Below, piece after piece: positions 25,563 to 33,163 of a stretch of DNA of 55,133 nt; position 1 is the first letter of the stretch; every line of letters begins with the position of its first letter. The stretch is taken from the NCBI RefSeq assembly GCF_016287535.1, contig NZ_JAEFAJ010000017.1, forward strand, positions 1 to 55,133, in the 5' to 3' direction. The notes under the pieces are model-generated. The model worked only from the letters and a program-made list of their open reading frames with translations. It was not told the origin of the DNA and did not search any database. The translations under genes were made by a program, and so were the position numbers. This DNA comes from Ruminococcus sp. Lineage in GTDB: Bacteria > Bacillota > Clostridia > Oscillospirales > Ruminococcaceae.

Positions 25563-26465
25563 ATGAAAAGAAGTATTTTTACGGCATTAGCCGTTGCAGC
25601 TGTCCTTTCATGCACAGCCTGCGGTAAAACGGAAGTAGGTAAGGCTGATGTGCCTGTCTCAACAGCCGGCACACAGACCACAGCATCTCCGGATACTGCC
25701 AGTCTTACCGATGAGGCTGCTTCGGCAGAAACAGCAACAGATACTTATCAGGATACGACCGCAGAGACCTCTGCTGCCAAGGAAGTGACAACAGTCACAG
25801 AGGAAGCGGTATCAGTCGGAGGAGGAGAAAACACCGAGGCCTCTGCAGCAACACAGCCGCAGACTCAGGCTCAGACTCGTTCACGTGATACGGCTCCTTC
25901 ACCGGGTGACGCAGATTATGCTCCCGCTCCGGTACAGTATGATATTCCCGGTATCACATACATTCAGGGCACTCTCATAGCAAACAAATCCTATTCACTT
26001 CCTGCCGACTTCAATCCCGGACTTGACTCCACCTGCGAAAACCAGTTCTACAAGCTGCAGAATGACGCGGCACAGCAGGGACTGAACATATGGTTCGCTT
26101 CCGGCTTCCGCTCTTATGACTATCAGGCACAGATATACAATAATTACGTTGCCCGCGACGGACAGGCTCTTGCAGATACATATTCCGCACGTCCGGGATA
26201 TTCCGAGCACCAGTCCGGACTTGCAATAGACGTAAATCAGATAGACGACAGCTTTATAGGTACTCCTGAGGCTGTATGGCTTGAAAACCACTGCCATGAG
26301 TACGGATTCATACTCCGCTACCCCAGGGGCAAGGAGAGCATAACAGGCTATCAGTACGAATCCTGGCATATCCGCTATGTAGGTACAGACCTTTCATACG
26401 CTGTACATGACAGCGGCCTTACACTTGAGGAATACTTCGGCATAGACTCAGCATACAAAGAATAA
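25563..26465 (+). CDS. VanY/DacB-type D-Ala-D-Ala carboxypeptidase, predicted lipoprotein
   Basis: The 300-residue extracellular zinc peptidase trims terminal D-Ala from peptidoglycan peptides. A lipoprotein-type signal (Cys17 or Cys20) and a ~120-residue Thr/Ala/Glu linker come first. The M15B catalytic domain (about 135-300) shows SGFRSYDYQ, the first zinc ligands in SEHQSGLAIDV (His and Asp), and the third in ESWHIRYVG (Glu/His). All are intact. Start at ATG 25563 after AAAGGAGGA. Linked to wall remodelling, not to vancomycin resistance; no van genes are nearby. Confidence 0.92.
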   Translation: MKRSIFTALAVAAVLSCTACGKTEVGKADVPVSTAGTQTTASPDTASLTDEAASAETATDTYQDTTAETSAAKEVTTVTEEAVSVGGGENTEASAATQPQTQAQTRSRDTAPSPGDADYAPAPVQYDIPGITYIQGTLIANKSYSLPADFNPGLDSTCENQFYKLQNDAAQQGLNIWFASGFRSYDYQAQIYNNYVARDGQALADTYSARPGYSEHQSGLAIDVNQIDDSFIGTPEAVWLENHCHEYGFILRYPRGKESITGYQYESWHIRYVGTDLSYAVHDSGLTLEEYFGIDSAYKE

Positions 26466-26475
26466 CCACCTGCAT

Positions 26476-26507
26476 GATCCGTATCCGGAAAGGATACGGA
26501 TCTTTTT
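26476..26507 (+). terminator. Terminator of the VanY-type gene
   Basis: Perfect 11-bp stem GATCCGTATCC / GGATACGGATC, 5-nt loop, then TTTTT. Confidence 0.92.
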
Positions 26508-26549
26508 ATAAAAGGCCTGTTGCCTGTTGTTGAAAATCTACATTTTTTA

Positions 26550-26578
26550 TTGACAAATCAGGAATATAATGCTATAAT
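26550..26578 (+). promoter_or_regulatory. Consensus promoter of the dockerin-serpin gene
   Basis: TTGACA (26550-26555), 17 bp, TATAAT (26573-26578): perfect consensus, implying strong constitutive initiation. Confidence 0.85.
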
Positions 26579-26625
26579 TAAAGCACGGAATATATATCCG
26601 ATATGACATGAGAGGAGTTTTTTAA

Positions 26626-28566
26626 ATGAGAGATCTGACAAAATTAAAACGGATATCAGCCGCTGTTATGAGCGCTGCTCTTACTTTCTGCTATACAGGC
26701 TATGTAAAGCCTTTGAACGCTCCTGTAACCGCAGCTGAGACCAAAGATGAGGGGAACCAGTATATCAAGGTCGCTTTCAGTGAAAACACAGGAATGTATG
26801 AATACGAGTTCATTGACGCTTATATCTATAATGTATCTGCAGATTCCTATTCAATAAACATCACACTTCTCCCGTCAAACGGCGGAAATACATTTTACTA
26901 TGAAAACCTCAAAAATTTGAGACTTGAGAGATCATACAGCGACGGTACATCTTTAGATGATTTTTTATCGAGCTGTGAGCTGGCTGAGGAGCTCGTCCCC
27001 GAACAAAGAGTAAACATCAAGGTCGCCTCTGTAAAAGAATACGATGATCTTACCAAAACCGGCTACTGGGCTGGCTATGGAGGCAGAGGAACTGAATATT
27101 CGATACAGCAGATAATTTCCGTAAAAGACCCGAACGAGCATTTCTACGGAGATATCAACGACGACGGCGTTGTTGACGCCTTCGACGTACTTGTCTATAA
27201 AAAGTACATTGCAGGAAATCTTTCCTACAAGCTGAACGATGATCAGTTTCTCAATGCTGATATCAATTTCGATACCGTAATAGATGAAAACGATCTCGCT
27301 CAGGTAGTCGATTTCACACTTGGCAGCAAAAAGTCCTTCAACGGTATGTCAAATATCGGAAGCGTCCGTCTTGACAACACCGTAAGCGTTCAGGCATCAG
27401 AAGGAAAAGCTACTGACAGCTCCTTTGCGAAGGCAGAGATGAAATTAGGCGTAGACCTTCTGAAAAAATGCTATGAGACCAAGAACAGCAGCGAAAAGAA
27501 TCTTCTTCTGTCTCCGCTTTCCATTTCCGCGGCTCTTTCGATGACGGCAAACGGAGCTGATAACCAGACGCTGAAGGAAATGGAAGAAGTCCTCGGAAAC
27601 GGTCTGACGATCGACGAGCTGAATGAGTATATGGCTTACTATATATCACAGCTCCCTGACAAGGAAAAGGAAAAGATCTATCTCGCCGATTCCATATGGT
27701 TCAAGGACGACCCAACATTCAAGGTATACGACGAATTCCTTGAGACCAATAAGAAATACTACAATTCCGAAATATACAAGAGCTCATTTGAACCCAACAG
27801 CATAGCAAATGATGTTAACAGCTGGGTAAACAAGAATACAAAGGGCATGATACCTACGCTAATCACTCCTGCGAATATCAAGTCCAATACCATGATGCTG
27901 CTCATAAATACCCTGTATTTTGAAGCAGAATGGGCAAGTCCCTATCTTTCCACACAGGACGGAACCTTCACTGACCTTGACGGCAGCAAGCATCCGATAC
28001 AGAAAATGAACAGCATGGAAAGACAGTATTTCGATCTCGGCAATGCGGACGCCTTCAAAAAACCTTATATGAACGGCAATTACAGCTTCGTCGGAATACT
28101 TCCTCACGAGGACGTTGACTTCAATGAGTATATCAGCAATCTCGACGCCGACGCTCTCTGTGAAGGTCTGAAGCAATATGAGGATCCTGATAAAGTTGAC
28201 CTTTACGTAATGATACCGAAGTTCAAGTACAACTACGGTAAGTCTCTGAAGGAAATACTTCCCGCTCTCGGCATGGAAACAGCATTCAATGCGGATAAGG
28301 CAGATTTTTCAAAGATAAACGATCTTTCTGTTAAGGACTCTCTTCCCCTCTATATAGATGATGTTCTCCACAAGACAAAAATAGAGGTAACAGAAAAGGG
28401 CACCAAGGCAGCCGCCGCGACCGCAGTCATTATGGGCGCAGGCTCTGCAGCTCCTATAGAGAAGAAGAAAGTATACATCTACCTTGACAGACCTTTCGTT
28501 TACATGATCGTTGACAAGAACAATGTTCCGCTGTTCATAGGAGCAGCTACTCAGCTTGAATCATAA
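26626..28566 (+). CDS. Secreted serpin (protease inhibitor) with an internal dockerin
   Basis: The 646-residue protein has a signal peptide (about 1-37), an unrecognised beta-rich N-terminal region (38-170), a type I dockerin (about 175-235) and a full serpin (about 265-646). The dockerin has two calcium-loop repeats, D-I-N-D-D-G-V-V-D followed by a helix and D-I-N-F-D-T-V-I-D followed by a helix. The serpin has the hinge E-K-G-T-K-A-A-A-A-T and the C-terminal DRPFVYMI block. Counting from hinge Glu as P17 puts the scissile bond near Gly-Ser in MGAGSAAP, so a small P1 residue suggests elastase- or subtilisin-like targets. The dockerin should plug it into a cohesin scaffold, protecting cellulosomal or surface enzymes. 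Confidence 0.95.
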   Translation: MRDLTKLKRISAAVMSAALTFCYTGYVKPLNAPVTAAETKDEGNQYIKVAFSENTGMYEYEFIDAYIYNVSADSYSINITLLPSNGGNTFYYENLKNLRLERSYSDGTSLDDFLSSCELAEELVPEQRVNIKVASVKEYDDLTKTGYWAGYGGRGTEYSIQQIISVKDPNEHFYGDINDDGVVDAFDVLVYKKYIAGNLSYKLNDDQFLNADINFDTVIDENDLAQVVDFTLGSKKSFNGMSNIGSVRLDNTVSVQASEGKATDSSFAKAEMKLGVDLLKKCYETKNSSEKNLLLSPLSISAALSMTANGADNQTLKEMEEVLGNGLTIDELNEYMAYYISQLPDKEKEKIYLADSIWFKDDPTFKVYDEFLETNKKYYNSEIYKSSFEPNSIANDVNSWVNKNTKGMIPTLITPANIKSNTMMLLINTLYFEAEWASPYLSTQDGTFTDLDGSKHPIQKMNSMERQYFDLGNADAFKKPYMNGNYSFVGILPHEDVDFNEYISNLDADALCEGLKQYEDPDKVDLYVMIPKFKYNYGKSLKEILPALGMETAFNADKADFSKINDLSVKDSLPLYIDDVLHKTKIEVTEKGTKAAAATAVIMGAGSAAPIEKKKVYIYLDRPFVYMIVDKNNVPLFIGAATQLES

Positions 28567-28576
28567 TAAACTTATC

Positions 28577-28609
28577 TCCGCCGCTGCTCATGTAGCGGCG
28601 GATCTTTTT
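28577..28609 (+). terminator. Terminator of the dockerin-serpin gene
   Basis: TCCGCCGCT / AGCGGCGGA 9-bp perfect stem, 8-nt loop, then TCTTTTT. Confidence 0.88.
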
Positions 28610-28724
28610 GCCCGATCTCATAAAGCGACTGTGTTCCCTCCTCAGTCTGTATTATATATAATGGAAGCCGCCGCAACGCATTATACCCTCTCCACGGCAG
28701 TTATTGAATAAGCACATCATCAGG

Positions 28725-28752
28725 AAAAGGGTCTGCAAAAGCAGGCTCTTTT
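28725..28752 (+). terminator. Second terminator-like hairpin in the serpin-padR gap
   Basis: A 12-bp stem with two G-U pairs (AAAAGGGTCTGC / GCAGGCTCTTTT), 4-nt loop. The gene it would serve is not apparent; nothing coding is seen in 28610-28825. Confidence 0.5.
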
Positions 28753-28825
28753 GTTATATATTGCCAATCTGAGTATTATTTTTCGGTGCCACGATTGTGC
28801 AGATATACAGTCTTACTGAAATTTC

Positions 28826-28868
28826 ATAATATTGTATTGACAAACAATATTATACGCCATATAATATT
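28826..28868 (+). promoter_or_regulatory. padR-operon promoter with overlapping inverted repeats (PadR operator)
   Basis: The promoter is TTGACA (28837-28842), 17 bp, TATAAT (28860-28865). It is wrapped by two perfect inverted repeats that share a middle half-site. ATAATATTGT (28826-28835) pairs with ACAATATTAT (28844-28853) across 8 bp. AATATTATA (28846-28854) pairs with TATAATATT (28860-28868) across 5 bp. The TTGT-N8-ACAA core resembles the ATGT-N8-ACAT layout known for PadR sites. Autorepression by the PadR gene downstream is likely. Confidence 0.75.
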
Positions 28869-28928
28869 ATCAGAGCTCAGATATTACAAGCTTTAAAATA
28901 TTATATACTTTCAGAAAGGAGCTGCGCT

Positions 28929-29261
28929 ATGGGTTTTTCTATCAATGCAGGGCTTCTCGACGCAATGGTGCTGTCTATCGTCCAGAACAATGACACCTAC
29001 GGCTACGAGATCACCCAATATCTCCGCAAGGCTGTGGATATATCAGAATCTACCCTTTATCCCGTCCTGAGGCGGCTGCAAAAGAATGAGCTTCTTGAAA
29101 CATATGACAAGGAGTTCATGGGCAGGAACAGGAGATACTACCGTATAACTCCTCAGGGAAACGATTCCCTTGAGGAATATCGTGAGGAATGGCGAAGCCA
29201 TAAGAAAAAGATCGACAGTATTTTATTGAATGAGGGAGCTGAAAATAATGAACAAACTTGA
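28929..29261 (+). CDS. PadR-family transcriptional regulator
   Basis: The 110-residue winged-helix repressor shows the subfamily-2 pattern: LLDAMVLSIVQNNDTYGYEITQYL, then S-T-L-Y-P-V-L-R-R-L-Q-K as recognition helix and R-R-Y-Y-R-I-T as the wing, followed by a short dimerisation helix. Small PadR proteins of this type usually repress their own operon in response to membrane or envelope compounds. It has AAAGGAG upstream and overlaps the next gene by 14 bp. Confidence 0.94.
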   Translation: MGFSINAGLLDAMVLSIVQNNDTYGYEITQYLRKAVDISESTLYPVLRRLQKNELLETYDKEFMGRNRRYYRITPQGNDSLEEYREEWRSHKKKIDSILLNEGAENNEQT

Positions 29262-29949
29262 ATTTCTTACAAGACTGAGGAACAGTCTTGAAAAAGGCGG
29301 TCTTCCCGCAGAGGATATAAATGATGCTCTTACATATTATGAAGAGGTCTTTCTCGACGCCGGCTTCGGCAAAGAGGAGGAAACTGCCGCTTCCATGGGT
29401 TCTCCGGAGGACGTCGCGGTAAATATACTCCGTGAGAGCGGTATACACGTAAACGCTGCTCCCGTTATGCCTCCCCAGAGAACAGATACACCTCAGAAGG
29501 ATCAGGAGACATATCAGAACAGCAGCAGCGGAACGTACCAGAACTCCGGTTCATACCAGAACGGATACGTACCGCCCCCCGCTCCGCAGCCAAAGCAAAG
29601 AAGTGTCGGAGCAACTATCGCACTTATAATACTTGCTGTGCTCACCTTCCCTGTATGGCTGCCATTGCTTATTGTAGTTGTAGTGCTCCTCTTTGTGCTT
29701 ATCGTCGTACTTGCTTCACTTATTTTTGCAGCAATAGCGACAGCAGTCGGACTTCTTATTGCTTCTGTACCCGCAATGTTCCACTCCCCCAGTGAAGGAC
29801 TTATGCTCCTTGGCGGCGGACTTGTATTCGCTGGTATCGTGATATTGATATTCAAGCCGGCTTTCAATGTAGTCATACCTGCCTGCGGAAGATCGGTAAA
29901 ACGCTTCTTCAGCTGGCTCACAGGTCTTTTCAGAAAAGGAGGAAGATAA
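29248..29949 (+). CDS. DUF1700 / HAAS-domain membrane protein
   Basis: The 233-residue protein begins with the helical HAAS-type signature: MNKLEFLTRLRNSLEK...E-D-I-N-D-A-L-T-Y-Y-E-E, then G-S-P-E-D-V-A. A Pro/Gln/Tyr/Ser-rich linker (about 80-120) and two or three C-terminal membrane segments follow (about 122-200). HAAS domains associate with PadR regulators in Firmicutes operons. I start it at ATG 29248, after GGGAG, inside the padR gene, not 18 bp earlier. Confidence 0.88.
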   Translation: MNKLEFLTRLRNSLEKGGLPAEDINDALTYYEEVFLDAGFGKEEETAASMGSPEDVAVNILRESGIHVNAAPVMPPQRTDTPQKDQETYQNSSSGTYQNSGSYQNGYVPPPAPQPKQRSVGATIALIILAVLTFPVWLPLLIVVVVLLFVLIVVLASLIFAAIATAVGLLIASVPAMFHSPSEGLMLLGGGLVFAGIVILIFKPAFNVVIPACGRSVKRFFSWLTGLFRKGGR

Positions 29950-29950
29950 A

Positions 29951-30814
29951 ATGAATGAGAATAATATCCCTGTACAGACAGAACCTTCAGGTACGGAGAA
30001 AAAGAAAGGCAGTATCAGCGTTGGAATAATATGCATACTGCTCGGAATAATACTGTTTATCACAGGTCTTATACTTTACAGGACCTTCGGTTCAAAAAAC
30101 CGCTACAATGTCAAAGACATGAACGAAAGCTTCATCGCCTCTGATGTCAGAGAACTTGACCTTGATATAGAATGGGCAGATCTTACTATCGGAAAAAGCG
30201 AAGATGACAATATATATATCAATGCCAAGGACGTTCCGGAATCATTTCACGCATCTGTTTCCGGGAATACCTTCAAGATCGGCTTCGGTAAAAAGAAAGT
30301 CAATTTTGTTCCCTTTTCTACTTTTCTCGGTGATGACAGGATCGATCCCGTGATCACATTACAGCTTCCCGAAAAGGTTTACAGCAGCCTTGTGCTCGAC
30401 CTCGGCGCAGGCAAAACAGATATCAGAGGTCTGAGCTGCGGCAGTCTCGATATAAACTGCGGTGCAGGAAAAGTCACTTTCAGCGATATAAGCTGCGATA
30501 ACGGCATTATCGACTGCGGCGCGGGAGAAGTGGATATAAACAATATAATCTGTGAGGGTCTGCTCGACATAGACGGCGGCGCCGGAAAGATATCCGTAAA
30601 CGGAGTTCTCGGCGGGATCGACATAGATCAGGGCGTAGGCGATTTCGAGTTCACCGGTACTATGAACGGCAATATCAATGCTGACGGAGGGGTAGGTTCG
30701 ATGACATTCCGCCTTACAAATCCTCCCGAAGATTTCTACAAGGAAGGCGGCAAATACAGGATTGATGTTGACACTGGCGTAGGCTCGTCAAACATTTACT
30801 ACAATCAGGGATGA
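29951..30814 (+). CDS. DUF4097-family membrane-anchored beta-helix protein
   Basis: The 287-residue protein has one N-terminal membrane helix (about 22-43) and a repetitive beta-solenoid-like region with recurring D-x-G-A-G-K and D-C-G-A-G-E/K turns (about 145-265), typical of DUF4097 putative adhesins. It follows the DUF1700 gene by 1 bp and ends 4 bp inside the next gene. The PadR/DUF1700/DUF4097 trio is a recurrent Firmicute operon thought to act at the envelope; its exact role is unknown. Confidence 0.87.
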   Translation: MNENNIPVQTEPSGTEKKKGSISVGIICILLGIILFITGLILYRTFGSKNRYNVKDMNESFIASDVRELDLDIEWADLTIGKSEDDNIYINAKDVPESFHASVSGNTFKIGFGKKKVNFVPFSTFLGDDRIDPVITLQLPEKVYSSLVLDLGAGKTDIRGLSCGSLDINCGAGKVTFSDISCDNGIIDCGAGEVDINNIICEGLLDIDGGAGKISVNGVLGGIDIDQGVGDFEFTGTMNGNINADGGVGSMTFRLTNPPEDFYKEGGKYRIDVDTGVGSSNIYYNQG

Positions 30815-31020
30815 TCTTTATGCCCGACAATGTTGAGATCAAAAAAGGCGACCGCGTAAAGCACCGCCTTTTCGGCAAAGGAACAGTCACAGACACACTC
30901 CCCCTCGGCGGTGATACCGTCGTAACCATCGAGTTTGACAACGGCACAACGCGAAAGCTGTGCGCTATTGTGTCAGGTCTCGAACCTGAGCCTCTCCAAA
31001 CACAAGAAGAAAATACATGA
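30811..31020 (+). CDS. Stand-alone Tudor-like domain resembling the PcrA/UvrD C-terminus, 69 aa
   Basis: The sequence K-K-G-D-R-V-K-H-R-L-F-G-K-G-T-V then G-G-D-T-V-V-T-I-E-F-D-N-G and R-K-L closely matches the small C-terminal Tudor-like domain of PcrA/UvrD helicases, which in PcrA contacts RNA polymerase. No helicase is attached. It overlaps the DUF4097 stop by 4 bp (ATGA), so it is the fourth gene of the padR operon. ATG 30820 is an alternative start. Confidence 0.7.
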   Translation: MIFMPDNVEIKKGDRVKHRLFGKGTVTDTLPLGGDTVVTIEFDNGTTRKLCAIVSGLEPEPLQTQEENT

Positions 31021-31138
31021 TATAGTTATGTCCTCCGTGCTTTCCGGTACGGGGGATCATTATTCAACGCAGAATGATCACGAATATATCATAGTAATGC
31101 AGAAAAATGAAAAATTAACGAAAATCGCAATAAGTGTG

Positions 31139-31167
31139 ATGACAAATCCTAAAATATGTGTTATAAT
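31139..31167 (+). promoter_or_regulatory. Promoter of the lipoprotein gene
   Basis: ATGACA (31139-31144), 17 bp, TATAAT (31162-31167), 38 nt before the start codon. Because it lies inside the longer reading frame starting at 30935, that extension is not real. Confidence 0.72.
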
Positions 31168-31204
31168 ACATACGGTCAATAAAATCTTCTATGGAGGTCA
31201 GATC

Positions 31205-32482
31205 ATGAAAAAGCTAACTGCTTTACTATGTATAACCGCTCTTCTCTGTGGATGCACAGGCAAGAGCAATGTAAAATCAGACAATTCCACAGTTCAGTCA
31301 ACTACAGTCAGCGACGTGACGGATGAAGGCTCTTCCTCTGCGGCTCCTACAGAGCCTGCTCCCACAGACCCCGTGCTCGACAGCGATCCCTCGGAGATCC
31401 TCGTTCTCGGAGATTCCAGGGATATGACCACGGTCGCTAATGTAGACTGGGCTAAAATATACCGTGCAGCTCTTGAGGATTTCAAAAAATCGGATAAATA
31501 CGATGATACCGCACGTTTCACAATATATGATATGAACGACGATAAGGTCCCTGAGCTCATTATCTCATATGGTCCTTACGGAAACAAGACATACCTCATA
31601 AGGAGCCTCTGCGAAGGATATTATACCGAATTTGATCCTATCACAGACTGCGGTATGCTCAATTATATAATGGACAGAAGCCTCATCACCACCACAAGAT
31701 ACCACGACGATATACAGGTAATGAATATACAGCTCTACCGCCTGAAGGGCAAGGCGCTTGCAAATGTCGGTTCCTTCCAGCGCTCCAATTCGGCTGTAAA
31801 GGAAGACGGAAACTTCGTAACGGAAGAAAAGTATACCGAGGATTACAACCACTTCCTCTCAGGTTTCGTAAAGAACATGGGCGAGGATCACAGCTTTGAT
31901 GACGATGTTATAAAGGCTGCTCTCGGCGAATATGAATACGATGAATGGAAGGAAGCCTTTGCAGCTGTACTTAACGACTACCTCAAAACCAAAAAGGCTA
32001 ATGACGATAACCACTTCTCGCTTATGGACATAAACGGCGACGATATCCCAGAGCTCTTTATTTCCGGTGCTTATCACTATGCTCCTTATGTCAATATCTT
32101 CGCATGGAACGGCTGTCCGGTACCTGTAGGCAGCTTCGGCAACTCAGACGGTACCATCGGCTATGACGACAAAGCCAACGAGCTTTACTCAAAGGAGGAT
32201 AATCCGAATTATACCGCAGAATGTATCTATACCTTCAATGAAAACTACAAGTTCTCCGAGGTATTCACCTGCGCTAATTCCGAAAACAGCAAACAACAGG
32301 ACGCAAATTTTGAAGTCACATATGTTGTGAACGGAGAGAAAACGGATAAGAGTTCATATGAAAAAGCTGTTAAGGAGCGCCTTAACGACTCGCTGTACGT
32401 CCTCGGTATGGATAACGACCTCACTGAAGAAACCATCAAGGAATTCAAGGAAGGCAATTATATCCAGCCGAAAAAGAAATGA
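31205..32482 (+). CDS. Secreted lipoprotein with D-x-N-x-D calcium-loop-like motifs, 425 aa
   Basis: A lipoprotein signal (L-L-C-G-Cys17) and a Ser/Thr/Pro linker precede a repeated two-lobe domain. Each lobe carries a D-M-N-D-D-K-V-P-E-L or D-I-N-G-D-D-I-P-E-L motif (about residues 110 and 275), similar to calcium-binding loops of VCBS/FG-GAP-type and dockerin-like proteins. No enzyme motif is visible. Start at ATG 31205 after GGAGGT. Monocistronic. Function unknown; probably an extracellular Ca-stabilised protein common in this group. Confidence 0.8.
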   Translation: MKKLTALLCITALLCGCTGKSNVKSDNSTVQSTTVSDVTDEGSSSAAPTEPAPTDPVLDSDPSEILVLGDSRDMTTVANVDWAKIYRAALEDFKKSDKYDDTARFTIYDMNDDKVPELIISYGPYGNKTYLIRSLCEGYYTEFDPITDCGMLNYIMDRSLITTTRYHDDIQVMNIQLYRLKGKALANVGSFQRSNSAVKEDGNFVTEEKYTEDYNHFLSGFVKNMGEDHSFDDDVIKAALGEYEYDEWKEAFAAVLNDYLKTKKANDDNHFSLMDINGDDIPELFISGAYHYAPYVNIFAWNGCPVPVGSFGNSDGTIGYDDKANELYSKEDNPNYTAECIYTFNENYKFSEVFTCANSENSKQQDANFEVTYVVNGEKTDKSSYEKAVKERLNDSLYVLGMDNDLTEETIKEFKEGNYIQPKKK

Positions 32483-32498
32483 TCCAGTTTAAAATATT

Positions 32499-32528
32499 AA
32501 GGACTTCCCGCATGGGAAGTCCTTTTTT
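32499..32528 (+). terminator. Terminator of the lipoprotein gene
   Basis: Perfect 11-bp stem AAGGACTTCCC / GGGAAGTCCTT, GCAT loop, then TTTT. Confidence 0.9.
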
Positions 32529-32557
32529 CAGTGTATGCACATACTCTGCCTGTAATT

Positions 32558-32851
32558 CTATATTTCCTTTATCGCTGACGTAGCGCCTACCTTCAGGACC
32601 GTATCTATTACAGTCTGTTCTCCTGATGTAAGTTCATCGGCTGATACCTCTACCACTACAATGTCATTATACGTCATCGCCTCAGGAGATCTGTCGATCC
32701 AGAACCTGTATTTAACATTATCTCCGCAGACCATCTTTAATATCATGCAGCTTGTCCTGTAAATATCCGGATTGTATCTCCGGCGTATCTTATCAATTAT
32801 TATACCCGGCAGTAATGCCATCGGTGCATATACGCCCAAACCCTTTATCAT
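32558..32851 (-). CDS. Hypothetical protein, 97 aa
   Basis: No family is recognised. The product is a mix of a short hydrophobic N-terminus (about 5-20), a basic patch (K-I-R-R-R-Y) and an alpha/beta remainder with two cysteines. It is supported as real by GGGAGTG eight bases before the ATG and by a consensus-like promoter 150 bp upstream. It is convergent with the lipoprotein gene. Confidence 0.6.
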   Translation of the reverse strand: MIKGLGVYAPMALLPGIIIDKIRRRYNPDIYRTSCMILKMVCGDNVKYRFWIDRSPEAMTYNDIVVVEVSADELTSGEQTVIDTVLKVGATSAIKEI

Positions 32852-33000
32852 AATTTCACTCCCTTAAAGCAATACTTCAAGACACTGCAATAATACCGTT
32901 ATGTAGATCGTATCCGTTTCCGCGGTAATCACCGGTTCATTATTCTGCGATCGCAGCCGCTTTTGCTTTTTTAAAAATTTTACGTGAATCAGACACCAAT

Positions 33001-33029
33001 ATTATACTATAATTTACAATAAAAGTCAA
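33001..33029 (-). promoter_or_regulatory. Promoter of the 97-aa gene
   Basis: Minus strand: TTGACT (33029-33024), 17 bp, TATAAT (33006-33001). The resulting ~145-nt leader (32852-32995) holds no fold I recognise, and nothing else is seen in the 32852-33090 gap. Confidence 0.7.
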
Positions 33030-33091
33030 TGCAGTCATTCTCCATATTATATCCTTCAGCTGATTATTTTTACAGCCGAGCGGACGTACAT

Positions 33092-33134
33092 ATAAAACAA
33101 GCCCCGGAAGCGGTATATCACAACCGTTTCCGGG
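33092..33134 (-). terminator. Terminator of the pyrG-glnN-dapF-dapL strand
   Basis: A 12-bp stem with one G-U pair (33123-33134 with 33103-33114) and 8-nt loop, followed on the minus strand by GGCTTGTTTTA. Confidence 0.8.
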
Positions 33135-33163
33135 ACTGAAAAGATAATATGTATGGAAAGTGC

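Noticed and set aside
25563..26465. Vancomycin-resistance VanY
   Set aside because: Catalytic motifs are shared with ordinary wall carboxypeptidases, and no vanRS/HAX genes are nearby.
30935..31204. Longer N-terminus for the lipoprotein
   Set aside because: A promoter and a GGAGGT site lie inside it, and the lipoprotein signal begins at 31205.
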